From contig CAXKWD010000007.1 of the NCBI GenBank assembly GCA_964059195.1, forward strand, positions 155,481,269 through 155,545,268: a stretch of DNA of 64,000 bases. Direction: 5' to 3'. Position 1 is the stretch's first letter, and each line of letters starts with the position of its first letter. Below the pieces are notes generated by a model. The model searched no databases, had not been told where the DNA came from, and worked only from the letters and a program-made list of their open reading frames with translations. Source of the DNA: Ectobius pallidus. Lineage: Eukaryota > Arthropoda > Insecta > Blattodea > Ectobiidae. Shown here one piece after another: positions 1 through 10,703 of this stretch. The position numbers were made by a program, and so were the translations under genes.

Positions 1-582
1 CAAGTAATCTTAGAAAGTACTAGTAAGTACTGCAGGATACGGAGAGACAAGCCTACGGTACGTGCTTTGCAATTTAGTCGCAGTAGGATATGATATTATT
101 CCGAATTTCAGAAGTTAATACTGTATCAGTATGTTGTACACAGGATTAAAAAAATATAAGTGAACAGTTTGAGAGCTTCCTATCTGACTAGCTATATTGA
201 TATAACAAAAAGGGAATCCTGAAGCGGCATGCATATCTTATGAGAGTTCGCCGGTCTACTTCATTAATAGTCATATGCGAGCAAAAAGACTAAAGGCTAC
301 TTTCACGGTGGTTAGAGACATAGATTGATGATGTTACAGTCTCTTCTTTGGGCTCCATATTAATAATGAACGCTTTTAAAATGCTAATACTAGGTTATAT
401 GCAATATAGTGAAGGTTCTGTGAAATACGAGCTTTTACTCTGAGGGTAAGAGTTTCCGCACTTCTGTTTAATTTTTTGTAGGTTGGCTGTACCGCGCACG
501 TCGACATGTTGTTTATTTGTCTCCACTTGTGAATGTTTGTCTGTTAAGACTCCACTGTGGGTTGCACTGTTGCGCATTAAAC
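1..582. other. Unassigned non-coding sequence
   Basis: No open frame with recognisable protein character and no terminal repeat that I can pair. It may include the 5' end of the old mariner that follows, but I could not place that end. Confidence 0.4.
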
Positions 583-888
583 ATGGCTGCACCACTCAGC
601 ATTTGCATCAAAGAAGAACAGCGTGCTGAGATCAGTTTTTAATCCATCGAAGACTTTCCGCACAATATGGGAGCAATGTTTTACCACGGCGAAGCGTGTA
701 CGAATGGATTGAAAGGTTCAAAAATGGTCGGAAAAGTGTGAAGGACGAGGAAATAACAGGACGCCCATCCACATCCACTAGTGAGGCCAACATTGAGCAA
801 GTGCGTATCATGATTTAGACAAACCGAAGAGTGACTGTCGATGAAATGGCAAACCATACGCTAATTAGTCATTGTTCTGCATATGACC
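583..888 (+). pseudogene. Old mariner/IS630 transposase, N-terminal part (broken)
   Basis: N-terminal DNA-binding region of a mariner-family transposase, the enzyme that cuts and pastes its own element at TA sites. A start codon at 583 opens a frame beginning MAAPLSICIKEEQR. After a frame change near 648 the reading continues with RRLSAQYGSNVLPRR, then YEWIERFKNG, VKDEE and GRPSTSTSEANIEQVR, which is the helix-turn-helix and linker typical of the family. A TAG stop interrupts it after VRIMI and the reading stops near SAY. The rest of the same gene resumes at 1574 with only the C-terminus, so the catalytic middle is missing. It is a dead relic. The TA at 889-890, where it breaks off, is the insertion site of a younger mariner. 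Confidence 0.85.
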
Positions 889-890
889 TA

Positions 891-1571
891 CGAGGGATGT
901 TCTGAAAGTAAGTTTCGTCATTTTTTTTCACATGGAAACTTTATTACCAAAACAAATACACCATGCAATCATGAAATATACCCCTTGCACTATTTTTCAA
1001 CAGTCTCCACCGACATTGAGACATTTGTCATAGCTTGCAATCAGTTTGAAGAAACCACTCTGGTAAAACTCGGTGCCCTGCTATGCAAGGAATTGTCGCA
1101 CAGCCTTCTCCACCTCAGCATTGTTTTGGAAGTGACGTCCCGAGAGTGCGGCTTTCATTGCATGGAACAGGTGCCTTCCTTCACTGAACATGCAACACCA
1201 GCGACCAACAATTTGATGAGACATGACCTCTTCACCATACACAGTCTGTAGGCGTCCATGGATGATGGACACACTAGTCCTACATGCCCATTCATACCGG
1301 ATAACAGCATGTACTTCCATTGTCGACCACGTTTTCAGTACACGTCCATCTGCCATCGTGATTTGTACTCAAATATCCTCGGGCACGCCAGTCTACTGCT
1401 ACTCTCTCTTCTTAGGGACTCTACTCATGCATCGTTTCTCCTCTGCTGACGCTCTTTCCTTCGTTGAACCAGCAATAGGTGTCGATTCTTATGGCAGTTG
1501 TTTGCTTCATCTGCTTTACCATCTACACTTTAAAAAAAAAACGACGAAACTTACTTTTGGAACATCCCTCG
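891..1571 (-). mobile_element. Internally deleted mariner-like element, copy 1
   Basis: Ends are inverted repeats beginning CGAGGGATGTTC, flanked by TA at 889-890 and 1572-1573, the mariner target duplication. The inside carries a 91-codon open frame on the minus strand (1081-1356). It joins the N-terminal helix-turn-helix (around MEVHAVIRYEWA and YGEEVMSHQIVGRWC) directly to the C-terminus (HLFHAMKAALSGRH), skipping the catalytic domain. After an in-frame TAG the C-terminal reading goes on (GTEFYQSGFFKLIASYDK). It cannot code for an active enzyme and would move only with a transposase supplied elsewhere. A near-identical copy lies at 29409-30083. This copy has lost two bases near 1010 relative to that one. 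Confidence 0.92.
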
Positions 1572-1573
1572 TA

Positions 1574-1739
1574 GAATTAAAGGAAGCGGTGCATAAGTGA
1601 CTTGCTACTCAGCCGAAAAACTATTTTTCTGAGGGCGTCAGGAAGGTTGTGCAACGATGTATCAAGTGCATTAAGAAGCAAAGGGACTATGTTGAAAAAT
1701 GAGCTAATTGAAAGTTTTGTATTGTTGGTGCAATAAATA
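1574..1739 (+). pseudogene. Old mariner transposase, C-terminal part
   Basis: Continuation of the relic that stops at 888. The frame reads LKEAVHK, a stop in place of the usual tryptophan, LATQPKNYFSEGVRKVV, and ends RDYVEK followed by a stop. YVEK at the very C-terminus is the usual mariner signature. A short AT-rich tail follows. Nothing of the catalytic region lies between this part and the N-terminal part, so the deletion probably predates the insertion of the younger element. Confidence 0.82.
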
Positions 1740-2426
1740 AAAAAAAAGTGCGATACTTATTGGCTAACCTAGTATGTGAAATGAAACTGATCAGTGAGAT
1801 ACTAACGGTGCTTTGCCAATATTCTACAAGGTATGACGCCATTTTAAAATGATAACTCGTAGTTTTAATCTAGTTCTCTTGTGCACTGAACTTCTTCTGT
1901 AACCAAATAATATCATGATCAGAATTACAATACTTCAGGTTCTGTTAAGGGGGGGGGGGGCATACAGCTTTCGATGCTGAAAAATAGGTGAAGTTCGTTA
2001 TTCTTTTCTCAGCAATGAATTGTTCTGTAGCCTTGTAATATGACGTGCTCTATATTGACTAGTTCTACAATTGCATACTATTTTCAGAATTAATTTAACT
2101 ATTACATTTAATGGGTAATTATCATTACAAAATGGCAGCCATATTTTGTGCACTGAAGTGCCGTTTCCCTGATAATTCAAACGTGTATTAACATATTGCA
2201 GAGAAATTTTGCATGCAAGTACATTTGATATTAGTGAACAACACTATCTAGAATCATTGATGAAACTTTAATAGTATTTTTTTTTTTTATATTTCTGATG
2301 TAAAAATTTGTGAAAAAATATACATGTGCTGAATTATTTTTCAAAAAATTATACTGTAGATATTCCAAAGATTCTACATTCTGCTGTTTATATGATATTT
2401 ACAAATAGATAAAAAACCATTACTAT

Positions 2427-2462
<36 letters not shown>

Positions 2463-2744
2463 GACCATAATTATGTATACAAGTTTTGAGTTTCTAGAAT
2501 ACCTTGTAATTGATAAAACAAATGGCTCTCTCTATCTCGGCGATCAGTAAGTTTTCTTTTTTTTTTCGATAGATGGCAGGCGACAAAGGATTCCAAAATT
2601 AGGAATACCCAATTTCGTCAAGAATTCTTCAAGAATCTCATAAGAATGGTAAAAGAGCCACATGCTGCTCACGAGCCGTGCTGTGGCCACCCTTATTATA
2701 TAGGCTACCATACATAACACATAGATTTTTAAAACAGTTTCTCT
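1740..2744. other. AT-rich sequence with a (ATT)n tract
   Basis: No gene seen. Holds a run of G at about 1948-1957, a poly-T run near 2280 and a perfect (ATT)n microsatellite at about 2428-2462. Confidence 0.5.
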
Positions 2745-2829
2745 TAATATATATGCATAGGAGAAACATTCATCTGACACTGAGACCTTTGGCTATCTGT
2801 GCCAATGCTCTACCGACTGAGCTAAGCCA

Positions 2830-4797
2830 AGGGCGCCCATACCCGGGGGCAGGGGGGGGCCGCGGCCCCCCCTAGCTCTCAGGGAAAGGAAAAAATTCTA
2901 TATTAATAATAAAGTCTGTTTTTTTTCTTTTAAGACAATTATTTGAAAGTCAGTAGAGACATAAGTTTGCAGAAGTTTTACCATATCGACACCATGGAAG
3001 CAGAATCCACACTGGATTAGAAAAGGGGATCCTGGGGGTTTGGACCCCCAAAAATCAAAACCTAAAATTCTATTTTTGTATTTAAAAAAATTAATAAATT
3101 AAACAATTTTTGTGGGTGTGTCAAATATGATATAGCAGTTATTTTGTTTCCATAACATAATGTGTAGGCCTGTTATTTCCATTGTTCCTTGTGTTATTTA
3201 ACTTTTCTTATAAATAGTAATGAGTATTATAACTTAGGTTTGTTAAGTTCGCATGTCTTAGAGCATATATGGGCAACGCCCGGCCCGCGGGCCGGATGTG
3301 GCCCGCCCCGACTTTAGATGCGGCCCGCGAAACATTTTAAAATCGCGCTGGAAAAAGTAAATATTTTCGGTTCTCACCAACAAGAGAGTGAGAGGGGGAA
3401 ACAAAAACCTGAACTACGAGGGAGTTCCTTCCGCTCAGCGCTAGAAAAATGCTGCAATAGGCCTAAATCAGAGTATCGAACCAGACTTACAGATGAAAAT
3501 TTTGAAAACAATCTGCGCTTGTGTATTAGTGGGATTGATGCCAACATTAATTATCTTGTTTCTCAAGTTCAAGCTCAAGTTTTTTATTAATTTCTGCCGA
3601 TTGTAAGTAAATACCTAATCAGTTCGATATTATTGTCATTCATGTAACTCTAGCATTATACTTTATAAATACAAAAAACCGTATCATGATTTTTTTTTTC
3701 ACAACTACCTATTATCTACGGCCCGCGACTTCATAAATATCGTAAAGTTTAGCCCGCATCTTTCCAAAGGTTGCCCATACCTGTCTTAGAGTATGGTGAA
3801 CAAATTTCCTAACTAGTTTTTCAGAGCTAAAATAGCGTAAAATGTTATTTTAATTAGTTCAATATTTAAAAATTGTCCGGAGGTGGACCCCCGACTTAGG
3901 TAATGATTTCTTGTTTACGTTGGTATGTCTTAGAGTATGGTAAATAAATTTCCTAGCTAGCTTTCAGGGCTAAAATAGCATAAAATGTGATTTTCATTAG
4001 TTCAGTATTTAAAAATCTTCCGGGGGTGAACCCCCGACTTAGGTAACAATTTCCCGTTTAAGTTGGCATGTCTTAGAGTATGGTAAACAAATTTCCTACC
4101 TAGTTTTTCAGAGCTAAAATAGAGTGAAATGTGATTTTCATTAGTTCAGTATTTAAAAATTTTCCGGGGGCAACCCCCGACATAGGTAACAATTTCTTGT
4201 TTAAGTTGGCATATCTTAGAGTATGGTAAACAAATTTCCTACCTAGTTTTTCAGAGCTAAAATAGAGTGAAATGTGATTTTCATTAATTCAGTATTTAAA
4301 AATTTTCCGGGGGTAACCCCCGACTTAGATAACAATTTCTTGTTTAAGTTGGCATATCTTAGAGTATGGTAAACAAATTTCCTACCTAGTTTTTCAGAGC
4401 TACAATAGAGTGAAATGTGATTTTCATTAGTTCAGTATTTAAAAATTTTCCAGGGGTGGACCCCCGACTTAGGTAACGATTTCTTGTTTACATTGGCACG
4501 TAAACAAATTTCCTAACTAGTTTTTCAGTGCTATAATAGCTTAAAAAGTGATTTTAATCAGTTGAATATTTTAAAATTTTCTGGGGATGGACCCACGACC
4601 CCCTTGCTTGGGGGGGTATTCCAAATCCCCTGCCACTTCCAGTCCTCCACGAAATTATTTTCTGGCTACTTCATTGTTGCACTTACATTATTATATTATT
4701 AATGTAATGTTACAAACTAACCCAAGAAGTTAAAGGGACAAAAAATAAATTAACTAAAAATTTGGCCCCCCCCTAGAAAATATCATATGGGCGCCCT
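2830..4797. mobile_element. Unclassified TIR element with internal tandem repeats
   Basis: Terminal inverted repeat AGGGCGCCCATA at both ends and an apparent 12-bp target duplication (2818-2829 and 4798-4809). Just inside both ends is a C-run followed by CTAG. From about 3785 to 4600 it is filled by five to six diverged tandem units of roughly 140 bp, each with TTAGAGTATGG, TTTCCTA and TTTAAAAATTTTCCGGGGG. No transposase of its own is visible. A hAT MITE (3264-3783) sits inside one of the units. Without that insert and its duplication it is about 1.44 kb. I cannot assign it to a superfamily; a 12-bp duplication is unusual for a DNA transposon. Confidence 0.7.
3264..3783 (+). mobile_element. 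hAT-type element ('TATGGGCAAC' ends) with transposase C-terminus
   Basis: Ends CATATATGGGCAAC and GTTGCCCATACCTG are inverted copies, flanked by the 8-bp duplication tcttagag (3256-3263 and 3784-3791), which is diagnostic of hAT. GC-rich 'cggcccgcggg' sequence inside the left end matches the widespread Charlie-like layout. An open frame at 3318-3590 (90 codons) ends with RTRLTDENFENNLRL and a short tail, which resembles the C-terminus of hAT transposases of the GTF2IRD2-like type. The zinc finger, RNase-H core and dimerisation helix are otherwise missing, so it is a non-autonomous deletion derivative. Confidence 0.88.
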
Positions 4798-4990
4798 TGA
4801 GCTAAGCCACAATTCACTTCACAACGCCGGATAGAACCTCTCTCCTATTTCTGACTGCTCTTAATGGTGTACCTCACTAACAGACAAGTTATGTCATATG
4901 TAGTACTGTAAGGCACACTACAGTAATTAGTGATTTTTGTAGCCGGACTTCCACTGCTAATGTAAAGTTAACATTCACGATTGATATATG

Positions 4991-5148
4991 TGCATTCATG
5001 AATCACAGATTGTCTCTGTTGGACATGAGAATATTGTAGGAGAAAGAATTTCTCCTGACACTGAAATCTGAATCGAGGATCTTTGGCTATCCGTGCCATT
5101 GCTCTACCAACTGAACTAACCCAGAGTTCACTTCACAGTTTCGTTTAA
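4991..5148 (-). mobile_element. tRNA-derived SINE (family 7), second copy
   Basis: Shares 'gcattcatgaa.cacagatt', 'gttggacat' and 'gagaatatt' with the copy at 63493, then the tRNA-like head on the minus strand with the A box near 5110. Diverged; the internal promoter is probably dead. Confidence 0.65.
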
Positions 5149-5250
5149 TATTAAAACAGAACTGTCCTGAATAGATAAGCTTTGCTCGTCTAGCAAACCC
5201 CTTTAATTTAGTAGCATTTATTTGCAAGGAAATGAATATATGGCCAATAC

Positions 5251-5941
5251 TACTGAAAATACTTCCCTCTCGCTTACTAGTAATAAAGGAAAACTCACCA
5301 AATATGAGTTATTTTATACCATCTTGAGTTAAATTAATGTTCTGTACATACTTCTCTTAATGGCTCTTGAAAGCTATTAATTTAAAATCTACTGAAAATA
5401 CTTCCCTCTCGCTTACTAGTAATAAAGGAAAACTCACCAAATATGAGTTATTTTATACCATCTTGAGTAAATTAATGTTCTGTACATACTTCTCTTAATG
5501 GCTCTTGAAAGCTATTAATTTAAAATCTACTGAAAATACTTCCCTCTCGCTTACTAGTAATAAAGTAAAACTCACCAAATATGAGTTATTTTATACCATC
5601 TTGAGTAAATTAATGTTCTGTACATACTTCTCTTAATGGCTCTTGAAAGCTATTAATTTAAAATCTACTGAAAATACTTCCCTCTCGCTTACTAGTAATA
5701 AAGGAAAACTCACCAAATATGAGTTATTTTATACCATCTTGAGTAAATTAATGTTCTGTACATACTTCTCTTAATGGCTCTTGAAAGCTATTAATTTAAA
5801 ATCTACTGAAAATACTTCCCTCTCGCTTACTAGTAATAAAGGAAAACTCACCAAATATGAGTTATTTTATACCATCTTGAGTAAATTAATGTTCTGTACA
5901 TACTTCTCTTAATGGCTCTTGAAAGCTATTAATTTAAAATC
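5251..5941. repeat. Five-copy 138-bp tandem repeat
   Basis: Units begin at 5251, 5390, 5528, 5666 and 5804. They are almost identical by eye: the first has one extra T, and the third has a G-to-T change near 5565. That points to recent unequal exchange. No coding content and no match to any other repeat in this window. Confidence 0.95.
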
Positions 5942-6449
5942 TTTGTTTCCGTACTAAAGAAAAGAGAATATTTTTACTGCCTGACTTTACGTTCTGTTGC
6001 AAGGGTAGACAAGAAGGAAAGCTAACGAGTTTAAGACGGTTTCTTCTTATTGTGTGTAGCTTAGCAGTCCACATTTTAATTTTATGGCTTGAAGTTGAAC
6101 TCACAGACCTGAAATATATGTATTCTGGACTGTGTGGAGAGCTCTTATTAATAAATTTATGATAAGAAAAATTTCCTCGTGACCTACATTTTGGGGTGTT
6201 ATGAGTTCTCATAAACATTTATCTTGTGAGATATTTAAATAAGAACACACATAACTGAGCGTCAACTGACGCGGCATGCTACCGTTCCAAGATCTAATAA
6301 AGATTTAGGTATGAAGAATTTAAGAGAATATAAAAGCAATGATTTACTCGTTGAAAATGATTTTACTGTTGACAGAACATTCGGCCATATTAATAAAAGT
6401 TTATGGTTTAAAGAGAGAAAAGGTAGAATGGCAAATTAGCGAGATGACC
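5942..6449. other. Unassigned sequence with one short open stretch
   Basis: No terminal repeats found. On the plus strand about 6299-6438 is open and reads with normal amino-acid variety (for example SNDLLVENDFTVDRTFGH) before a stop. It could be a chance frame, a host exon or a transposase scrap. I do not recognise it. Confidence 0.3.
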
Positions 6450-6996
6450 TACAGCATTTTCAAAAAATAAATGTTCCAATTTATAACTTTTAAAGACACC
6501 AAATTCTTACATCACATGGATTGATTCAGGTAATCACTTTTTAACAATTTGGTTTTTTATTGTTTTACTTGTAATGAACTACTATTTTTAAAGAATTTCC
6601 TCCTGTTTGCTTGCTTCATCAGCTCCAAATACTCGCGATATTTTTTAGAACTTGAGGTTCTCTATAAAATATGAACAATTGCATTGATTTTAAAATTTAA
6701 GTTACTATTAATTTGGCATAAACAGTAAATTAATTAAATAAATTTCAAATTTAACTCGACCATGTAGTACATACACTGTATAATTGTGCTCTTTTACCGA
6801 ATTTATAACTGAAATATGACGTTAAATTACAAATGTTGTCAAAATATGACAAAGACCACAAAAAAATATGACTTTGTATGCAAAATAAAAACGGTCCGAT
6901 TAGGATAACAAGCTAGCAATTCGTGTTTAATTTGTGTTTGCGTCGAGAACGGAGTTCAGGATAAAAATATAACATGTCATAAACATCCGAACCCTG
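6450..6996 (-). mobile_element. Relic of the 'TAGGGTTCGGATG' hAT-like element
   Basis: Inverted copy of the element at 25749-26430. It ends with ATAAACATCCGAACCCT near 6995 and shares long stretches such as the 'ggtccgattagga' segment. The opposite terminal repeat is not visible, so it is truncated near 6450. Confidence 0.72.
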
Positions 6997-7169
6997 ATAA
7001 TAACAATAATAATATAATAATAGATTATTTTGTCTGGCAAATTTAAGGCCAACGGCCTTTTCTTCCAACAAAGCAGGTTGAATGCAAATAAATTTGTCGA
7101 GCTTCAAAGAAAACAATAAATCAGATAATAATACAAAATACTAGCAATGAAATAATAATATAGTTAGCA

Positions 7170-8277
7170 TCTACTCTTATACAATTCAACGGCCCTAAAT
7201 AGCGTGCTTGCTCGCTCGCTCGCCCGCTTCGTGAGACATCGGGTATACTCGGCGATGTTCGTCTCTCACAGTGTAAACTTTCACGACGAGAACAAAATTA
7301 GGAAAACCATTTCTTTATTTTATAAGGCCTAAGTGAAATGAACACAATGAACAGATATTCTAATTTTATTTTTACTTACTATTTTCATAGTTCTGAACCA
7401 CAAACATTTTTAATACGCTGTCAGTATAAATTTCTTAAAAATCCTGGAGTCAATTAATAATGGTGGGCGAAACCGCGGGCACATATTGTAAAATATTGAT
7501 GGTTTAACGATTGAAATATCGCTGATAATAAAAATAAAAAAACAAACCATTCCTTCCCTTGAAACATTACATAATTTCTTAAAATTGCACAGAATTGATC
7601 AAATAAAATTCTCATCATATTCATCTGTCAACAAACAGTTGAGAAACAATACGTATTATCAGTGTTTAGGTGGCTTTGGGACTGCATAAAACTTACGATA
7701 TAATTAATTTCTGTAATCTACATACTGATAGGAACGTATTTTGAAGGAAAAAGCGTAAGATATCCAGATAAGGAAGCATTAAAACATGGTTGACCATAAT
7801 GCCTGCGTTCCTTCCAAGAGGCCAAGATTAAATAGGCCTATTGGGGAATCGATTATAGAACAGAATGAAAAAGAGGAACAGAAAAGAGCTGCAGATACTG
7901 GCCTGCCATTTAAACTTACAAGAAGGCAGTTTCCTGTAAGGGTAGCCTTAGCAATGACAATTAATAAGTCCCATGGACAGACTTTAGATAAGGTCGGGAT
8001 TTATTTGCCTGAACCAGTGTTTATGCACGGACAACTGTGTGTAGCATTTTCGAGAGTGAGGCGTTCAGAGGATGTAAGAGTTAAGGTGGAAAACACATCA
8101 GAACAGGGGAAGTTACTCGACTACTCTGATGCAGTTTTCACAAAAAATGTAGTATACGATGATATATTTTAAATAAAAATTTGTAAATGTATTGTCAGTG
8201 CCTTCAGGATTGTAGACCTGTAAGTTTCGTATTTAAGCATCATTTTAACCGTGGCAAAGCCACGGGCTATTTCCTAG
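7170..8277 (+). mobile_element. Helitron with a helicase remnant
   Basis: Begins A|TCTACTCTTATA (TC at 7170) and ends CTAG|T (8274-8277). Eight bases upstream of CTAG is a perfect 7-bp stem, CCGTGGC-aaa-GCCACGG (8249-8265), the canonical Helitron 3' hairpin. Insertion between A and T with no duplication fits rolling-circle transposition. The first half matches the small Helitrons at 22761 and 25403; the last part carries helicase sequence and a different 3' end, so this copy looks mosaic. Confidence 0.9.
7786..8172 (+). pseudogene. Helitron Pif1-like helicase, C-terminal fragment
   Basis: Frame of 128 codons. From about residue 38 it follows the C-terminus of the Pif1-family SF1B helicase that Helitrons carry fused to a Rep nuclease. 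AMTINKSHGQTLDKVGI covers motif V, and GQLCVAFSRVRR covers motif VI with its arginine finger. Walker A and B and the whole Rep domain are missing, so it cannot act as a helicase. The first 37 residues do not look like helicase and may be fortuitous. The start at 7786 is only the first ATG of the open frame. It stops 77 bases before the 3' hairpin, the usual place in Helitrons. Confidence 0.88.
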
Positions 8278-8313
8278 TAGCATACATTGCAACATAAGAC
8301 AAAAGTGTCCAAT

Positions 8314-8494
8314 CTGTTGCGGGTTCAAACCCGGCCCAGGTCGATGACATTTATGTGTGCATAAATATGTCACTAGATTTCCTGGTATGTAAAAGAACTC
8401 CTGCGGGATAAAATTCCTGCACTCCAGCGACGGTCACAGGCCTAAGTAGCAGTACATCCCCGTCGTTAAATAATCACATTCCTACCTACCTCAA
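8314..8494 (+). mobile_element. tRNA-derived SINE (family 1), 5'-truncated
   Basis: Keeps the B box GGTTCAAACCC and the family body ('actcctgcgggata', 'ggtcacaggcctaag', 'catccccgtcgttaaata') but lacks the A-box half. Full copies lie at 19731, 33415 and 51974. Confidence 0.85.
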
Positions 8495-8784
8495 CGTATT
8501 AAAATTAGGAGAGTATATAGAATAGAAAACGAAGTGTATGATGTCCGACGTTTCACATACTTATAAAAATGTCGTTGTACCCATCAATTGCTACCCTTTT
8601 TCATACACTCTGCATGTAGGTTTATCTCCCTTTTTGTCTTGGATTTTTATAGATAGTCGAAAACTCCGGTGAAAGTCTGTTTTTTGTAAAATAACGAAAA
8701 AGCCAAAGACGAAGTACGTTGCATCCTCGGAAGGTATTATACAGCCACAAAAAAGCAGAGGAACTAACAGAGACCCAAACTCAC

Positions 8785-8816
8785 ATACCCTTTCTCTTTC
8801 TCTTTCTCTTTCTCTA
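8785..8816. repeat. (CTTTCT)n microsatellite
   Basis: Short pyrimidine hexamer array directly before the inverted-repeat element at 8821. Confidence 0.8.
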
Positions 8817-8820
8817 ATAA

Positions 8821-9439
8821 ACAGGGTGTTAATGAATAACACCGAAATGTTTTACCTGTGTATACAGAGGACATAGACAAGCAACTTTAATTAGGAGATT
8901 TTTGCTCTATGACGTAAAATGTGAATGCTACAAAGCATTAAAATCATTACAATTTGTTGCTCATCAGTCAATATTACGCGAAATAGGGTTAACATTTTCA
9001 TTAAATTGACTTCATGCCTTCTTAGTAATCGATAAAAAGCTGATTATTAATTATTCATCAACAACTATATCATAATTTAGTGGTTTCATAATCTGCAAAA
9101 TTTACAGACTAATCACATGACTGTAACATGGTCTTTTTTTTTTTACTGCAAGAAACATGGTATACCTATTCTTAACAGAATTAACTGCAAAATTAGCCAT
9201 CACGAACTGGCCTCCCATTGCATTAGTTCTTTTATTCATAACTCCAGTGTTTACAAGGAAGTTTTTTTTTTTCATTTTTTCAAATGTTAGAAGTCAGTGA
9301 CGGCCATGCCCTGGGAGATTTTATGCTGTAACAGGAAATATGGATTCCGTGGAGCAAAAATATCCTAATAAAAGTTCCTTGTCCATGGCCCCTCTATACA
9401 CAGGTAAAATATTTCGATGTTATTCATTAACACCCTGTA
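8821..9439. mobile_element. Long-TIR element 'ACAGGGTGTTAATG', copy 1
   Basis: Both ends carry the same sequence in inverted order, from ACAGGGTGTTAATGAATAAC inward to 'ttgctct', about 95 bp with few differences. The inside is AT-rich with no open frame. Copies are at 9841, 13674 and 34943. Possible TA or TATA target duplication, but the flanks are eroded. A non-autonomous foldback-like DNA element. Confidence 0.85.
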
Positions 9440-9840
9440 TAGCCTACACTTTTATTTATCTTACTTCCCCTAATTAGGGGTTGCCCATGGGACAAAGTAT
9501 ACAAAATGATAACAATGTAACGAAGAAATTATATGTCCCTAGTGAAAATAAATATTGTCCTTTTGCCTTATGAGTGAAAGTTGTTTAGTGATGTATCACC
9601 TCTAAGTGGTTTCTAAGTAACACTATTGATCCTTTAACTGCAAGAAGGGCCACATGTTTTGCAAATGAGGATGGCAAGCTGCCCCTTTTGTAGAGTCCAG
9701 GTATTGTTCCTCTGGCTCCTATCATTAAACCGATGACTTCATATCAGCCAGATAGTACTGTATTGCTGTTTATAGTAGGCCACGATCGGTTCGTATATCA
9801 GTCGTTTTTCTTTATTGCTATCATGCGGTTGATTTTTATG

Positions 9841-10703
9841 CAGGGTGTGTGCGAACAACACCGAAATAGTTTGCCTTTGTAAAGAGGGGACTTTTTTTTT
9901 TTTTTTGGCCCCGCCTTCCACCCCTGGTTTACCTGAGCCACAGGCTATATCTCCGGTCCAGCAACCGAATTCGTATTTGTTCTAAGATCGTCGCGTCGCC
10001 TTCTCTTGATCATAGAGCACAGAGAAAATGTTTGATGAATTTGCATTGGAATTTTATTCGGTTAGTTTTGCCCTTGTTCATCTGTCTGTTGTCGCGGGGG
10101 GCGTGTCCCCGATCTGGTATTAACCTTATAGAGTGAGGGAAACCCCGCGAAAACTTCACTCAGATCGGTTGCTGCGAGGCTATCCCGCAGCTTCCGAGGC
10201 AAGTCAAGTGTATAGAGGGGACATAGACAAGCAACTTTTATTAGCAAATTTTTGCTCTATGGATTCAGTTTTTCTTGTTATAGCATAAAATATCCCAGGG
10301 CATGACCACCACTGACTTATAACATTTGAAATGATGCGAAATGAAGGAACTTCGTTGCTAACACTGGAGTTTGTGAATTAAAAAAAAAAAAGAATGCAGT
10401 GACGGCCAGTCGTAAATTTTGCAGATTGTGAAAACTCTAAATTATGATATAGCTGTTGATGAATGAATAAGAATCAGGTTTTTATCGATCATTAGGAAGG
10501 CCTGAAGTCAATTTAATAAAAATTTTAACCCCACTTCGCTTCATTATTGACTTATGAGCACAAGTTTTATAATGACTATAATACCCTATAGCATACACAT
10601 TTTACGTCGTAGAACAAATATCTCATAATAAAAGTTGGTTGTGTATTTCCCCTCTATAGGCTTACACAGGTAAAATATTTCGGTATTGTTCATTAACACT
10701 GTA
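9841..10703. mobile_element. Long-TIR element, copy 2, with retroposon insert
   Basis: Starts CAGGGTG and ends ACACTGTA, with the family's interior in inverted orientation relative to copy 1. It is split at 9892-10213 by a poly-T-headed retroposon flanked by agaggggac on both sides. Confidence 0.82.
9892..10213 (-). mobile_element. Retroposon with poly-A tail (seen as poly-T), 9-bp TSD
   Basis: The T run at the left end is the poly-A tail of a minus-strand insertion. Target duplication agaggggac is at 9883-9891 and 10214-10222. Internal blocks such as 'gagtgagggaaaccccg' recur in the copy at 23890. No protein is visible, and the family is unknown to me. Confidence 0.75.

Larger units (their letters stand above)
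2745..4930 (-). mobile_element. tRNA-derived SINE (family 7) split by a 2-kb insertion
   Basis: The two pieces are 2745-2829 and 4798-4930. On the minus strand they form a tRNA-like head with an A box near TTAGCTCAGT and an eroded B box, then the body shared with copies at 4991, 49798 and 63493. The break falls inside the A-box region. The 12 bases tgagctaagcca occur on both sides of the insert, so they are a target-site duplication. It would be transcribed by RNA polymerase III if alive, but it is diverged. Confidence 0.7.
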
